From positions 140,078,365-140,142,364 of the forward strand of contig JAOWCC010001634.1 of assembly GCA_030867875.1 (NCBI GenBank): a stretch of 64,000 nt of DNA, read 5' to 3'. This document shows positions 29,401-37,200 of this stretch, one piece after another. Both the position numbers and the translations under genes were made by a program. How positions within the stretch are numbered: position 1 is the first letter of the stretch; every line of letters starts with the position of its first letter. This stretch comes from Actinernus sp. WN-2022 (lineage: Eukaryota; Cnidaria; Anthozoa; Actiniaria; Actinernidae). The notes under the pieces were generated by a model. That model was not told the origin of the DNA and searched no databases. It was given only the letters and a program-made list of their open reading frames with translations.

Positions 29401-31992
29401 TATCTGTCTTTTCTTCTTTGCAGCATATTCTCGATTCAAATCCGTGAATTAGTGAACCCGCGCCATCTTGGATTCCCATGTGATATCACGTGTTCTTTAA
29501 CTGCGGCAAACTGCGGCAAATCTATTATTTTAGAATCCTGACTTTTTGACGCCTCTGGCACGCAGGGTATTTACCAAAACCATCTTACTGTACGTTTGTA
29601 AAACTGTTTGTCATGAATTCGAATTCGCGTTGGCATTCGTAGGAACATTAAGAGCGAAATTCGTCGTAATATGTTTGCATGACTTTAGCACAATACTGTA
29701 GTTATCTGTTAATTTGCCGTGAGATCGCACTGTATCGAAGGGGTTTATCGTTGTCACAACGTTGGAAACTTTGGAAACTATTAAGCGTATTTTGGTTGAA
29801 AATATTCTTGAGCCAGTATGAGATAACGATTCATGCGCTTTCAGACTGATTGTCTGGTTTTTGACACAACAGGAGAGGCCCAACAGTGAGTGCCGCGGAT
29901 ATTTTAATTTGTTATCTGTTATCGAAGCGGTTTATCGTTGCCAGAACGTTGGAAACTTAAGAAGGTATAAAGCATATTTTGGTTAAAATGAGTCAACCAC
30001 TTACCGACAGCTTACCGACAGCTTACCGACAGCTTACCGACAGCTTACCGACAGCTTACCGACAGCTTACCGACACAATTTTACCGACAGCTTACCGACA
30101 GCTTACCGACACAATTTTACCAACCACTTACCGACAGCTTACCGACCACTTACCAACCACTTACCGACCACTTACCGACCACTTACCGACAACGTATTTA
30201 CGGTGCAACTTGTTCACTTTAGCCCCATGGGTGTTTGGAGCTACAGAACGTTTTACCGGAGAGACAGTGCTTGTCTGAGTTTCCAACCGCCGCCATGAAA
30301 CCCTGCTGAGAATCATTCACGAACACATCATGCCAGGAACTATCATATACTCTGACGACTTCACTTCATACAGAACACAAACACCATAGAGGGTCTATGG
30401 GGTATAGTGAAAAGGAAATTTAAACAGATGAACGGGACGCCCTACAACAATCTACCCAGTTACCTCAACGAATTTATTTGAAAAAGACGACACGACAATC
30501 ACTTCCAAGCGATCCTAGACGACATTGCTGCAGGCTACTGAAATAAAGACCTCCACACAAAAACGGCTCTTTTAAGAGCCAAAACATATTGACAAAAGTT
30601 CACTGATCATATTGCTAAATAACTTTTGAAATAAAAATAAACTTTTTTCTCACGGGAACCTATCCCCTACCGTTACTTCACCGTTACTTCACCGTTACTT
30701 CACCGTTACTTCACCGTTACTTCACCGTTACTTCACCATTACTTCACCGTGATACGGCCGTCACTTCACCGTTACTTCACCGTGATACGGCCGTCACTTT
30801 TATTGCCGTTACATTACCGTGTCACGGCCATTACATTACTGTGTCACGCCCGTTACATTACCGTGTCACGGCCGTTACATTACCGTCACTAACGGCCGTG
30901 TCACGGCCGTGACACTTTTTATGGATCAAATAGTTCAATATTACCCATACAAAGACTGTGTAATGCATATGAACTTCAGCAGTTCACAAGTGGCCATGAC
31001 TGTACAAATGATCCCACTTCTGACACCAAACAAAGACTGTGTAATGCATATGAACTTCAGCAGTTCACAAGCGGCCATGACTGTACAAATGATCCCACTT
31101 CTGACACCATACAAAGACTGTAATACATATGAACTTCAGCAGTTCACAAGTGGCCATGACTGTACAAATGATCCCACTTCTGACACCATACAAAGACTGT
31201 GTAACTCATATGAACTTCAACAGTTCACAAGTGGCCTAGTGATGACTGTACAAATGATACCACTTCTGACACAATTCAAAGACTTACCCTGCAAGCAGAG
31301 CCTTCTTCTACTTCATGAAACGAGAAGAAAAGCAGGCTCTGCAGTATTCGTGTTGTTTTCGTATTGAGCATGCATCAATGGTTTTGCCCAAGATTCTGGC
31401 CGACTCAAGCCTATTAAACCGGTTTATCAGCATGTGGCATTTTTTTGTTTTACGCTGATGACCAATGCTGATGACCAAACCTGAGCCCACGTGGCCACCA
31501 TTGTTGCAGTAGGCTCAGGTTTGGTCACAAGTATTAGCTGCACACCGATAAACCGGTTTAACAGGCTTGACTCACTCAGAATCTTGGGCGAACCGTTGGC
31601 AAAATTTAATGCTCAATTACCAAAAGAACATGAATACTGCAGAAACTACTTTTCTTCTTGTTTCATGGAGTTGAAGAAAGCTCTGCTCGCAGGGTAACAA
31701 ACAATGTGTTTGCCTATCTTGGGCCGAACGTTAAATTAGTTTATTTCTGTAATTTTACCATTCATATTGGTTGGTTTAAGTGGGCCACCAGGTTTCCCTC
31801 CAGGGACACTTCCGTTAACCTAAAAATACAAGCACAATGAAACATTTCATTAACAATTATTATTAATGACAGCAAACTGTCAGTGATTTAAACATAAATA
31901 AGGCATGAAAAGAAACAGGGCAAAGTAACCCAAACTTTAATAATATATCTTGATCATTACCTACCATGTGGTGATTCATTGTTCCAGCAGAA
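11236..31992 (-). CDS. EPS8-like signalling adaptor, 14 exons; 3' part not in window
   Basis: Spliced minus-strand gene, about 460 codons visible from ATG 31979. Exons (high to low): 31992-31965, 31819-31759, 23305-23232, 23113-23039, 22622-22533, 21788-21639, 21301-21254, 20906-20820, 15253-15059, 14197-14089, 13509-13421, 13293-13199, 12086-11958, 11401-11236. All junctions keep one frame. The protein has a short Gly/Pro N-terminus, a PTB-like domain (FLLEHLASFTLK, LWTKEMEMRLTDNDVVLLDG, VYPLSS), a Pro-rich linker, and the helical region and motif typical of EPS8 (QILNHCIDDIE, LVHYLFVPL, PPYAPVFKDGWVPPEY). EPS8 proteins link receptor signalling to actin. The SH3 and C-terminal actin-binding regions are missing; the last exon has a plausible donor at 11235, so they probably lie beyond the left edge. 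Product named by motif recall. Confidence 0.85.
11958..12086 (-). CDS. EPS8-like exon 13
   Basis: Encodes GVLSPLLTSQAIELLQNCLS and ELWTALGLNW, the conserved EPS8 block before the GW-PP motif. Acceptor TAG, donor GTAAGT. Confidence 0.85.
12449..12737. mobile_element. TTAA-flanked MITE (AAGGGRCTGTGTCAYGG family), copy 1
   Basis: About 290 bases with imperfect ends (AGGGACTGTGTCACGG and the inverse of CATGACATAGCCCC) and TTAA at both sides. It matches 22077-22381 over most of its length. Confidence 0.7.
13199..13293 (-). CDS. EPS8-like exon 12
   Basis: Encodes HNPNASELVHYLFVPLSLLV, a hallmark helical segment of EPS8. Acceptor TAG, donor GTGAGA. Confidence 0.85.
13421..13509 (-). CDS. EPS8-like exon 11
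   Basis: Encodes NPLALEARPPPEGDFIDAFQ and KHAFNLL, matching the EPS8 central region. Acceptor CAG, donor GTGAGT. Confidence 0.85.
14089..14197 (-). CDS. EPS8-like exon 10
   Basis: Encodes QILNHCIDDIEILVWRTKKS and a Lys-rich helix. Acceptor AAG, donor GTACAT. Ends in phase 1. Confidence 0.85.
15059..15253 (-). CDS. EPS8-like exon 9
   Basis: 65 codons, Ser- and Glu-rich, ending EARTNRDV and leading straight into QILNHC of exon 10. Acceptor CAG, donor GTGAGA. Confidence 0.8.
15340..15473 (-). pseudogene. LINE reverse-transcriptase C-terminal fragment, downstream half
   Basis: Encodes NNYLKNSFSLNDSTKSWNNL and a stop, the C-terminal tail of a CR1/L2-like ORF2. It is separated from its upstream half (19321-19613) by the Merlin element, whose 9-bp duplication GGGTGTGAT flanks the break. 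Confidence 0.6.
15807..16968. mobile_element. Nested DNA element with 8-bp target duplication
   Basis: Inverted ends GGATCAGGTGTAGTTTA, flanked by CCATTTTG at 15799-15806 and 16969-16976. Arms repeat the theme GGAGTCGTAAACTAC. No coding region seen, so non-autonomous. It lies inside Merlin copy 1. Confidence 0.7.
17169..17184 (-). promoter_or_regulatory. Histone-type 3' stem-loop (one mismatch) after coiled-coil gene
   Basis: On the minus strand GGCTTCTTTAGAATCC, then ACCACA. A 6-base stem with one mismatch and a TTTA loop, about 32 bases past the stop at 17216. It matches the position and shape of histone mRNA 3' hairpins. Confidence 0.5.
17216..17995 (-). CDS. Merlin-associated coiled-coil protein, copy 1
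   Basis: 259 residues, one exon. A basic N-terminus precedes a coiled coil from about 45 to 150 (rich in Lys, Glu, Gln). An acidic linker follows. The C-terminal domain has helices like LSLIHQCYESVLKIIQQ and SMRNAFRIAGVPQSTVWDF, the latter shaped like a helix-turn-helix. The paralogue at 26914-27729 shares this layout and the C-terminal helices at lower identity. The fold recalls CCDC106-like proteins of animals, by memory. It lies divergent to the transposase in both copies, so it is probably the transposon's second gene, perhaps a DNA-binding partner. The frame is still open while the transposase beside it is deleted. Confidence 0.65.
   Translation of the reverse strand: METSETANALYPKNARCQQKKFHPRNRQLIHQRATASEPELDYKKKYTQLMTRYKSVTKAYQETKKQNAQFTVEIDNLRSASNSIPAFQQRVEGMQKDIDDLTASNERKQGRLRSFQSKLIEERRKTEELQKLIKAKDREIALLKEPQEPAPDTDSQETVLPPTKLTRHDLSLIHQCYESVLKIIQQDRCSMRNAFRIAGVPQSTVWDFVGFAELVLIDDDCFRHTTRQVCRDKTASVKMIHVDCLLPMTFDDQFYERH
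18277..18475 (+). pseudogene. ISXO2-like (Merlin) transposase remnant, internal deletion
   Basis: Encodes GGPGRKVEIDESIFGHKQKY and PWVFGAVERE, the first-Asp block of the ISXO2-like DDE domain, then a stop at 18421. The segment with the second Asp and the Glu is deleted. The last codons (IEDIAAGY, stop 18473-18475) match the end of copy 2 in another frame. No N-terminal part remains. Confidence 0.7.
18494..18509 (+). promoter_or_regulatory. Perfect histone-type 3' stem-loop after Merlin transposase
   Basis: GGCTCTTTTAAGAGCC followed by ACCA, 18 bases past the transposase stop. The 6-bp stem, 4-base loop and ACCA flank agree with the consensus of replication-dependent histone mRNAs. The element is not a histone gene. 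Confidence 0.65.
19321..19620 (-). pseudogene. LINE reverse-transcriptase C-terminal fragment, upstream half
   Basis: Encodes LQFLQNRAARIVLTRTDYNT and a tail that continues at 15473 after removal of the Merlin insertion. This is the post-RT region of a CR1/L2/Jockey-group ORF2. The frame decays upstream of about 19613. Confidence 0.65.
19621..20672. other. Intron sequence without gene
   Basis: AT-rich, with short C-runs near 20331 and 20511 and a repeated phrase (TAAGCCCC). No exon seen. Confidence 0.5.
20673..20808. mobile_element. Hairpin MITE next to a splice donor, copy 1
   Basis: Near-perfect inverted repeat TGAAGGGCTGTGTGCAAAAA, about 60-base arms. It ends 11 bases from the exon 8 boundary at 20820. 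A relative lies at 33367-33488. Confidence 0.75.
20820..20906 (-). CDS. EPS8-like exon 8
   Basis: 29 codons: SPYAGKRGASLPPPPSYSAP, a proline-rich linker. Acceptor CAG, donor GTAAGG. Confidence 0.8.
21254..21301 (-). CDS. EPS8-like exon 7
   Basis: 16 codons, AAVVATEIMKAASSKE, the C-terminal helix of the PTB-like domain. Acceptor CAG, donor GTTAGT, phase 0 on both sides. Confidence 0.8.
21639..21788 (-). CDS. EPS8-like exon 6 (PTB core)
   Basis: 50 codons including VIEVYPLSSMGTVQHI and a LLFSTI strand, matching the core strands of the EPS8 PTB domain. Acceptor CAG, donor GTATGT. Confidence 0.85.
22077..22381. mobile_element. MITE, copy 2 of the 12449 family
   Basis: About 80% or more similar by eye to 12449-12737 over most of its length, with TTAA at the right end and a changed left flank. 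A short third fragment lies at 40384-40460. Confidence 0.65.
22533..22622 (-). CDS. EPS8-like exon 5, with GC splice donor
   Basis: 30 codons: ELLAKGNLWTKEMEMRLTDN and on, a PTB strand pair. The donor is CAG|GCAAGA, a rare GC-AG intron that still leaves frame and length exact. Confidence 0.8.
23039..23113 (-). CDS. EPS8-like exon 4
   Basis: 25 codons: HLASFTLKTSQESQVSAKER, the first PTB strand. Acceptor CAG, donor GTACAA. Confidence 0.8.
23232..23305 (-). CDS. EPS8-like exon 3
   Basis: Encodes TNMSKPIGKTSTQYQARTNF and LLE, leading into the PTB domain. An in-frame ATG (23294) could be an alternative start. Acceptor CAG, donor GTAAGA. Confidence 0.8.
23372..23441. repeat. 81-bp minisatellite, outer unit
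   Basis: One partial unit (GAACTTCAGCAGTAC... ending CAAAGACTG). The same array continues at 24185, 26246 and 30946; it has been split by three insertions. Confidence 0.75.
23442..24184. mobile_element. Non-autonomous Merlin-like element, 743 bp
   Basis: Inverted ends GGCTAAAGTGAACAATCTGC; 9-bp target duplication CAAAGACTG (23433-23441, 24185-24193) inside a minisatellite unit. Subterminal arms repeat AAGTGGTTGGT/AAGTGGTCGG. No coding capacity. Confidence 0.8.
24185..24609. repeat. 81-bp minisatellite, middle block
   Basis: About five units with CATATGAACTTCAGCAG and CACTTCTGACACCATAC. 81 is a multiple of three, so long open frames appear by chance. About 200 bases at its start are almost identical to 26246-26482. 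Confidence 0.85.
24610..26245. mobile_element. Tc1/mariner-type element, TA target, decayed
   Basis: Inverted ends CAGTATTGTGCAAAAGTCTT flanked by TA. Subterminal regions (24640-24870, 25930-26220) repeat the palindromic GAAATTTCG theme. I see no intact transposase. It splits the minisatellite. Confidence 0.75.
26246..26482. repeat. 81-bp minisatellite, third block
   Basis: About three units that continue the block before the mariner insertion and end at Merlin copy 2, whose 9-bp duplication (CATACAAAG) is part of a unit. Confidence 0.85.
26871..26886 (-). promoter_or_regulatory. Histone-type 3' stem-loop after coiled-coil gene, copy 2
   Basis: On the minus strand GGCTCCTTTAGGAGCC followed by ACCACG, 28 bases past the stop at 26914. 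The stem is perfect; the last pair is C-G instead of the usual U-A, a change on both sides that keeps pairing. Confidence 0.6.
26914..27729 (-). CDS. Merlin-associated coiled-coil protein, copy 2
   Basis: 271 residues, intact frame. The N-terminus is Lys-rich (MKKKKKATKSA at about 22-32). A coiled coil follows (about 48-155), then an acidic linker and a C-terminal domain with LRDLSFVHVRYAKVLDCIRE and SMRKAMQVINVSRTTLRDF. The latter lines up with the paralogue at 17216-17995 in order, spacing and key residues (Ser-Met-Arg, then a turn, then Thr/Trp and a hydrophobic helix). It is divergent to the transposase, as in copy 1. A DNA-binding or transposase-partner role is inferred. The stop is followed by a histone-type stem-loop. 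Divergence between copies with the frame kept suggests selection, though drift cannot be excluded. Confidence 0.7.
   Translation of the reverse strand: MPKSLFNNSCGNDKRECGCEPLMKKKKKATKSAPASPPHVPVATSSPTNYKRLYKQLLVKFEDVSAAYQTINVSNHTWPHEKRALQAKIAELENRVKAADEDNEQLTDVISQKQDHIHRLNEKQRLTDELLKGGQEELRKRTVDPADPEVQDDEPDQQEPIKLKVSLRDLSFVHVRYAKVLDCIRENHCSMRKAMQVINVSRTTLRDFIGIAELKLVDSDCYTSTLTKTIKDNKTSVRSFEVSCRRKLGERKEDTTTMRAESLLLPWKFEG
28087..28445. repeat. 93-bp tandem repeat between divergent Merlin genes
   Basis: About four units (boundaries near 28159, 28252, 28345, 28437), each with TTTTCGTAATTGGATTGCAA, i.e. a CCAAT box on the minus strand. It lies between the coiled-coil start and the transposase start, where promoters are expected. 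The long open frames across it are due to the unit length. Confidence 0.75.
28496..30541 (+). pseudogene. ISXO2-like (Merlin) transposase gene, frameshifted and split by a nested element
   Basis: The N-terminal frame from ATG 28496 encodes a zinc-ribbon-like start (VCVCGETM). A shift near 28612 leads to WRCTEPVCR and the domain start GGPGIIVEIDESKFGHKQKY (first catalytic Asp). The frame is cut at APWV by the element 28980-30224 and resumes as WVFGATERF. A stop at about 30276 and another shift follow. Remaining parts show YSDDFTSYR (second Asp) and NTIEGLWG (Glu), with a short deletion between them. The gene ends DDIAAGY, stop 30539-30541. All three catalytic residues of the DDE triad are still readable in pieces. 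The histone-type hairpin at 30565 follows the stop. Confidence 0.75.
28980..30224. mobile_element. Merlin-like element nested in the Merlin transposase gene
   Basis: Inverted ends GGCTAAAGTGAACAAGTTGC and 9-bp target duplication CCATGGGTG (28971-28979, 30225-30233). Arms are tandem TTACCGACAGC units. The centre holds a fragment of the mariner family (right end near 29676-29698). The ends belong to the same family as 23442-24184. Confidence 0.85.
30565..30580 (+). promoter_or_regulatory. Perfect histone-type 3' stem-loop after Merlin transposase, copy 2
   Basis: GGCTCTTTTAAGAGCC, identical over 16 bases to 18494-18509, 23 bases past the stop at 30539-30541. Here the flank is AAAAC instead of ACCA. 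Sequences before it have diverged from copy 1, so the hairpin is more conserved than its surroundings. Confidence 0.65.
30946..31285. repeat. 81-bp minisatellite, last block
   Basis: About four units continuing the array after the Merlin insertion. Some units have 1-8-base length changes. Confidence 0.85.
31286..31696. mobile_element. Fold-back MITE (ACCCTGCRAGCAGAGC ends)
   Basis: Ends TACCCTGCAAGCAGAGCCTT and the inverse of GAAAGCTCTGCTCGCAGGGT; arms of roughly 190 bases. No gene inside. Confidence 0.7.
31759..31819 (-). CDS. EPS8-like exon 2
   Basis: Encodes VNGSVPGGKPGGPLKPTNMN, a Gly/Pro-rich N-terminus. Acceptor TAG, donor GTAAAA, phase 1 at the end, joining exon 3 correctly. Confidence 0.7.
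31965..31992 (-). CDS. EPS8-like exon 1 (probable start codon)
   Basis: 28 bases; ATG at 31979 gives MNHHM leading into exon 2. Acceptor TAG at 31993, donor GTAGGT. The frame is also open upstream into the candidate exon at 38344. Confidence 0.6.
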
Positions 31993-32084
31993 CTAGAATA
32001 TGATGAAACAATGCATAAACATGAGACAAGTGTAAGTTCTTATTGGAGACAGGATGCTTATTTTAATGGGAACTGAACCCAACA

Positions 32085-32519
32085 ACTATACAAAGATGTA
32101 CTCAAAAGAAATAAGTTTTGATATTTTATTTCTCTGTTGCACATCTATGAAGAGAAAATCTAAAAATGTATGTATCTTACTACCTCCACTATGTACAGAC
32201 GCCTCAACTCTTGTAATTTGTGACGTCAGGTATGGGGAATAAATTAGTGCCATGCTGTCCCTTGAAAAGCTGGACTAATGGCTCCTATTGCAGACCATTG
32301 TGTTTTCGTTGTGCTGGAGGTGTGATTGTCTTTCCTTGGTATGTGTGACATATGATATGGAGAAATTTGCATTGAATTGAGTTGCCATGCAGGCCAGCCT
32401 TAAATCAGCAGAGAATCGGTTATTTTTCAAACTTGAAAACATATTTTCTCTTCATAGACGTGCAACACAGAGAAATAAAATAACGGCACTAATTTCTTTC
32501 GAATACATCTTTGTATAGT
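32085..32519. repeat. Fold-back element
   Basis: Arms at 32085-32170 and 32435-32519 are inverted copies (ACTATACAAAGATGTA, CATCTATGAAGAGAAAAT). No gene. Confidence 0.65.
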
Positions 32520-32884
32520 CATCAGGTTGATTTAGAGTTCAGCTTCCCTTTAATGATTTCTTTTTCTAATAAAAATTGATTGAGACTGCACATACATTGT
32601 ACAACAATAAGGAGAACTGCCATTATTGCAGAAACCCAAAAACAACTGTAAGGAGACCAGTTTCTGTTTGATGTGGGAAATAAAATACAACAAACTACAA
32701 AATAATGTACAACTGCTGTTAATATACAAATGTACACTGTCATGTACATTGTGAAATTAATGTTTTCAGAGGGGCTTATTAGAATAGGGGTGCTTATCGT
32801 AATGTGATGGTGGACTCTGGGGGCCTCTAATTGGAATACTAAGGGTGCTTATTAATAAAAAGACTTGCTACTGGGCACTTATTA

Positions 32885-33172
32885 GCCTGGGAATACAGCT
32901 GTCTCGCATCGGGAACCACAATCAAAACATGGCTCCCAAGAGATACGTCTGCATCTTGAGATGGAAAATTCCACATTGATGACGTTTAGCGGACAGGATC
33001 TGGTCACGTCATTTGATTGGCTAGTATGCCTAATTATCATATAAAAGCCAATCAAATGATGCAACCAGACCTGTCCGCGAAACGTCATCAGTATGGAATT
33101 TTCCGTCTCAAGACCCAGACGTCTCTCTCAGGAGCCATGTTTTGATTGTGGTTTCCAATGCGAGATTGGATA
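32885..33172. mobile_element. Fold-back MITE
   Basis: Inverted arms of about 130 bases (CCACAATCAAAACATGGCTC on the left, its inverse on the right) around a centre near 33030. Confidence 0.7.
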
Positions 33173-33366
33173 CTGAGTAATAACTAGAATTTTTACAGTT
33201 AACTATTATATATTTAACTATTATTGATCTTCTGCTGTGGGACGTCTAAATTACTATAAATTGCAGCTACTTCACACAAAAACCTTGCTTGGGGTAACAA
33301 CTGGGTGAAGGTAAAAATAAAAGTAAATTTCAGCTTCTTTTTCAATGGAATCACCTTATTAAAGGT

Positions 33367-33488
33367 GCTGTTACCCTGTGAAACAAGGGTGTAAGTGACT
33401 CTTGATCACATTCTAACTTCTCCCTTAGAGAGAATATAGAATGTGATCAGGAGTCACTTATGCCCTTGTTGCACACAGCCCTTCAATT
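33367..33488. mobile_element. Hairpin MITE, copy 2 of the 20673 family
   Basis: Shares AGTGACTCTTGATC and TTGCACACAGCCCTTCAA with 20673-20808. The outer left arm is degraded. Confidence 0.65.
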
Positions 33489-33716
33489 TGCCTTGCAACT
33501 TGTCTTGCAAAAACGAAGTTGCAAGTTACACAGTCAAACATTTTACCAAATGAATGTAACATTACTGCACCAGTTTTTTTCAAAATTGCAAGTTTAACAA
33601 ACAGTTGATTTGGTTTCTACTTTCTGCAACACATGCATATCAGCTGCACAAAAGAAAAATGAGTCCTGCAACTTGCAGCACATAATTTTTGCACGAGACA
33701 AGTTGCAGCTTTAGTA

Positions 33717-33800
33717 ATAACAAGAGCCCATCTGGGCTTTCACTCGGGCCACATGAGATTGAAGATGAAATACACTTTCATTTGAAATCCTCTTAGTAAC
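33717..33800. repeat. 84-bp inverted pair, left member
   Basis: TAACAAGAGCCCATCTGGGC and on; nearly identical in inverse orientation to 44330-44414, 10.7 kb away. Confidence 0.75.
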
Positions 33801-34269
33801 AAGTCGTGCTTTAATTCGCCAGTGAGAACGTCATAAAAACTGACTGGTCTATTAATCGCTTTTATGACATGACTATGATAATGCAGGATTCGAACAACAG
33901 AATACTGGCAATTCAAGTGTATAAATGCAATACAATGACATATTCAGACTTTGAATTTGATTGAAAATTGATCAAAAACTCGGGGAAATGTCCGGCTAAA
34001 ACTGTATGAATAAATGTGAAATGAAACAAAATTTCATAGCAAGAAAAAAATTGTAATTCCTAAAAAAATTATCCTGCAAGCAGAAAAGCTTTGTTCTGGC
34101 TCCGCTTTTTTCGCAAAAAAAAAATTGTGCACCAACACTGCTAAAGAAAAAAAAATCCAGCACAGACAAGAACACCCATCCCCCCCACTCAAAAGTCAAA
34201 TGGTCGGCCCCTAAGCCGCTTCTCAAATTCACAGACTGTTTCACAAAAACATTTGCGCTTATCGACACA

Positions 34270-37200
34270 AGAGTTCAGTTGACCTTTCAAATAATTTATT
34301 CTGAGGTATGCATACTCTAAATCAGATGTTAAATAAAGCGATAATTAGAAGAAAAAGTACATTAACAGACAAACTGAGAGGAAATTTATTCAAATCAAAA
34401 AGAGTTTACTTACAGTACTTACGTAACTGAACTTTCGTTTTGGCTCTTTTGGTAGTGCACCCACCTTCGTGCACATATGCACTGAATCGGAATGAAAGTC
34501 GAAGCCTACCTCGAACTTAACTTTCAGCTAACCTGTTTCCTTTCATTCCACAATGAATAATAATCTCATAAAGTAAGCCCGTAGCTTTCAATAAATTTAC
34601 CAGTGTCTGAATGAAACAGCTAGATCTTTTCCAATTTCTCTCACGAGTCACGGCAGAAGACAGTCTCAAACTACAAAACTTGAATTTTGATCCTCTTCAC
34701 AGTAACGTAATTTAACGTCTCAGATATTATATATATGCTTTACTTCAGCTAGCGCTGTGCATTTCAAGTACTTTTTCCTCTCTCTTTGCTGGCAGTTCAT
34801 GCTTCTTGTTCGTGTAGTTGCCGCATTTCAGTTGGCATACACTGAAAACATCTGCTTAAATAAGATTTGTAAAAATCTTAGCGGATCATGTAAATATTCC
34901 GCTAGGCTCAATTGAGGGTTTCTGCCGTCAAAGTTCATTTTTTGTTTCAGTTTTCCCCATATTAGCCTACATGTATGTCTCGAGCTCTCAATCCAGTAGA
35001 AAGACTCTGGTTATTCTGTCGTAAAACATGCCTTAGCTGTACAAGACCTGACCCAAATTTAGGTTGTATTGCATAATTGCCCACGATGGAATAGATTTCT
35101 GACAATGACTCATTGAAAGTGATATCTCCTTGTCTCGCCTAGTCTGAGAGCTTTGAACTTTCTTATCTGAGCGCGCCTGACAAAATCTAACCTTTGATTA
35201 TAATTCGATACCCGTTGATATCCAAACGTGTTTGGATATTGTATTTCGCTTACGTTTCTAAATGTACATTGGATCTGTCCAGACAGCGCTGATCGAATGT
35301 ATTACGGCTCCTGGTTGTTCATGTATTTTTATGGTCAACAAGAGCGCCAGTTGAAATATCCTGAGCCTGTTGGAAGGCTTTCGCCCTCGCGGGTCGACCA
35401 TTTTGATTTACTGTATTCAATTATGTAAATAAATTAACCTGGCGAGTGTTACGTGACCAGCACAGTGCGATTGATTGGTGGTGAACTTGACCTTTAACGC
35501 ATGCACAGAAATTTTGCGACACCCAACAAAAAAAAAACGGCTTGCATTTTAAGACTCGGTACTGCCACAGGCAGCCCAAGTAATAATATTATACCATACT
35601 TCATAAAATCACTAAATGATAAACTTACTTTGTGTTTTTCAGTTCTTTCACTTCAGAGCTGTGCATGTGCTACTCCTGATCAAGCATTGCTTGTCCCATG
35701 ATCAAATGACTCAAGTGACTGTTGAGATATATATTATCAATAAACCTTTAATTACTGGTCCAAAGGAAATGGTGAGTTTTGTTTCCCCGAGATCCTCGAT
35801 GTTCCCCAAGAGGGTGTTGCATAATATGTGATAAATTCCCGTCCAAAGCCCATGAAACACCTCTCAGCTTTAGAAAAGACAAAAATCTTGAAAAACATGG
35901 AAATGTTGTCCACTGTTCACGTGACCAGCACAGTGCAATCTGATTGGTACGGTGGCGGAAAGAACTTCCAAAGAAGGCGCAATCTGATTTAATAGTTTAC
36001 GGTGCAAAATATTGACACAAAAAATAAAAATTAAGGGAAAAAACTTGTGACTTCTGACTCGTGCCAGCCAAAGGCCTGGCCCGGGTAATTAAAGGAGGTT
36101 TAAAAAACCATAATGAATTTGACCCCTAAATGATAACAAAACTCAAAAGAGTAATTAATCACTTGTCGTAAAAGAACCTTAAAATTTATACATAATTCTA
36201 AACCCCCCCCCCCCCCCCCCCCCCCCCAGCTGCACTATCATGACTGGCAAACTTGACGTTTCCTCATAAGAATGTGTCTTGCCATCTCAGGAGGGGGGGA
36301 GGAGGAAGGCTGAACTGTCTAACTTTGAAATGGTTTCCATCTTACACTCTGCCAATCAGGTCTCACCTCTCAGTCAGCTGACCAATCACAGAGAATGCTA
36401 CTGCAGATTTAATTGTGATTAAAACAACACTGATGGCATTTTTGGAACACAGTGAAAGCACAGCTTCCTCCCAAAGTTGCTTGTTCGTCAAAAGCCATAT
36501 AACACAGTAATTGACCAAGCTTGTTCAGTCTGGCTGGCCATGGAGAATGTTGGTCTCGTTATTTCTTGACTGTGTGATGATCAAACCTCACCCTTAGGGC
36601 TCAATCCATACACACAAAAGAACACTCGGCCAATATCCCCCATCCTGACGTACCTCACACTTCATGGTCAATACATGTAACTTACGTTTGTGGTTGTGTC
36701 TGCGTGCATGTGTGGCTGTGTGCGTTTGTTTCTGCATGCGGTCATGTCTGTGTGCGTGGTATTGCTTGTGCATGCTTATGTTGCTAGTGTGAATTGAGCC
36801 TGTAAGCATTTAATAGGTGCGTACTGCATAAGAAATGATCACCTTCAGTAACAAATCTATTACTATATTTAGCCATCTAACCACTTTCATAAGATTGTCT
36901 GCTGCCTTATAGGTTGAGCCTATAGACCCATTGCACATGATGTCACTACTGTTACGTTAAGTTCCCTCCAGAAGGGAAAAGAACAAATGAAACAATGAAG
37001 GTGTATTTCTATGGTGGGGGAGCAAGGGCAGGCAAACAATGAACTATGTGCTGTTAGTGCAAGGGGTCTATACTAAGCTTAACACTCTAACCAAGGTCTC
37101 ACTTTGCTTTCAAATTTGCTTTATCCACTAAATAAACAATACAAGTACATGGATCATGGATTGATTTAATCCACTTGCTGTTTGTAAAGAATACATCCCA

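Larger units (their letters stand above)
26483..30945. mobile_element. Merlin-type DNA transposon, copy 2 (4.46 kb with nested insertion)
   Basis: Inverted ends GGTAATATTGAACTATTTGA, perfect 9-bp target duplication CATACAAAG (26474-26482, 30946-30954). Arms at 26520-26735 and 30660-30915 are arrays of ACGGCCGTGTCACGGTAATG units. It contains a coiled-coil gene (minus), four 93-bp repeats, a broken transposase gene (plus) and, inside that gene, a 1,245-bp relative with its own 9-bp duplication. Confidence 0.85.

Noticed and set aside
36203..36227. Poly-C tract as functional signal
   Set aside because: Simple low-complexity run of uncertain length; nothing around it suggests a role.
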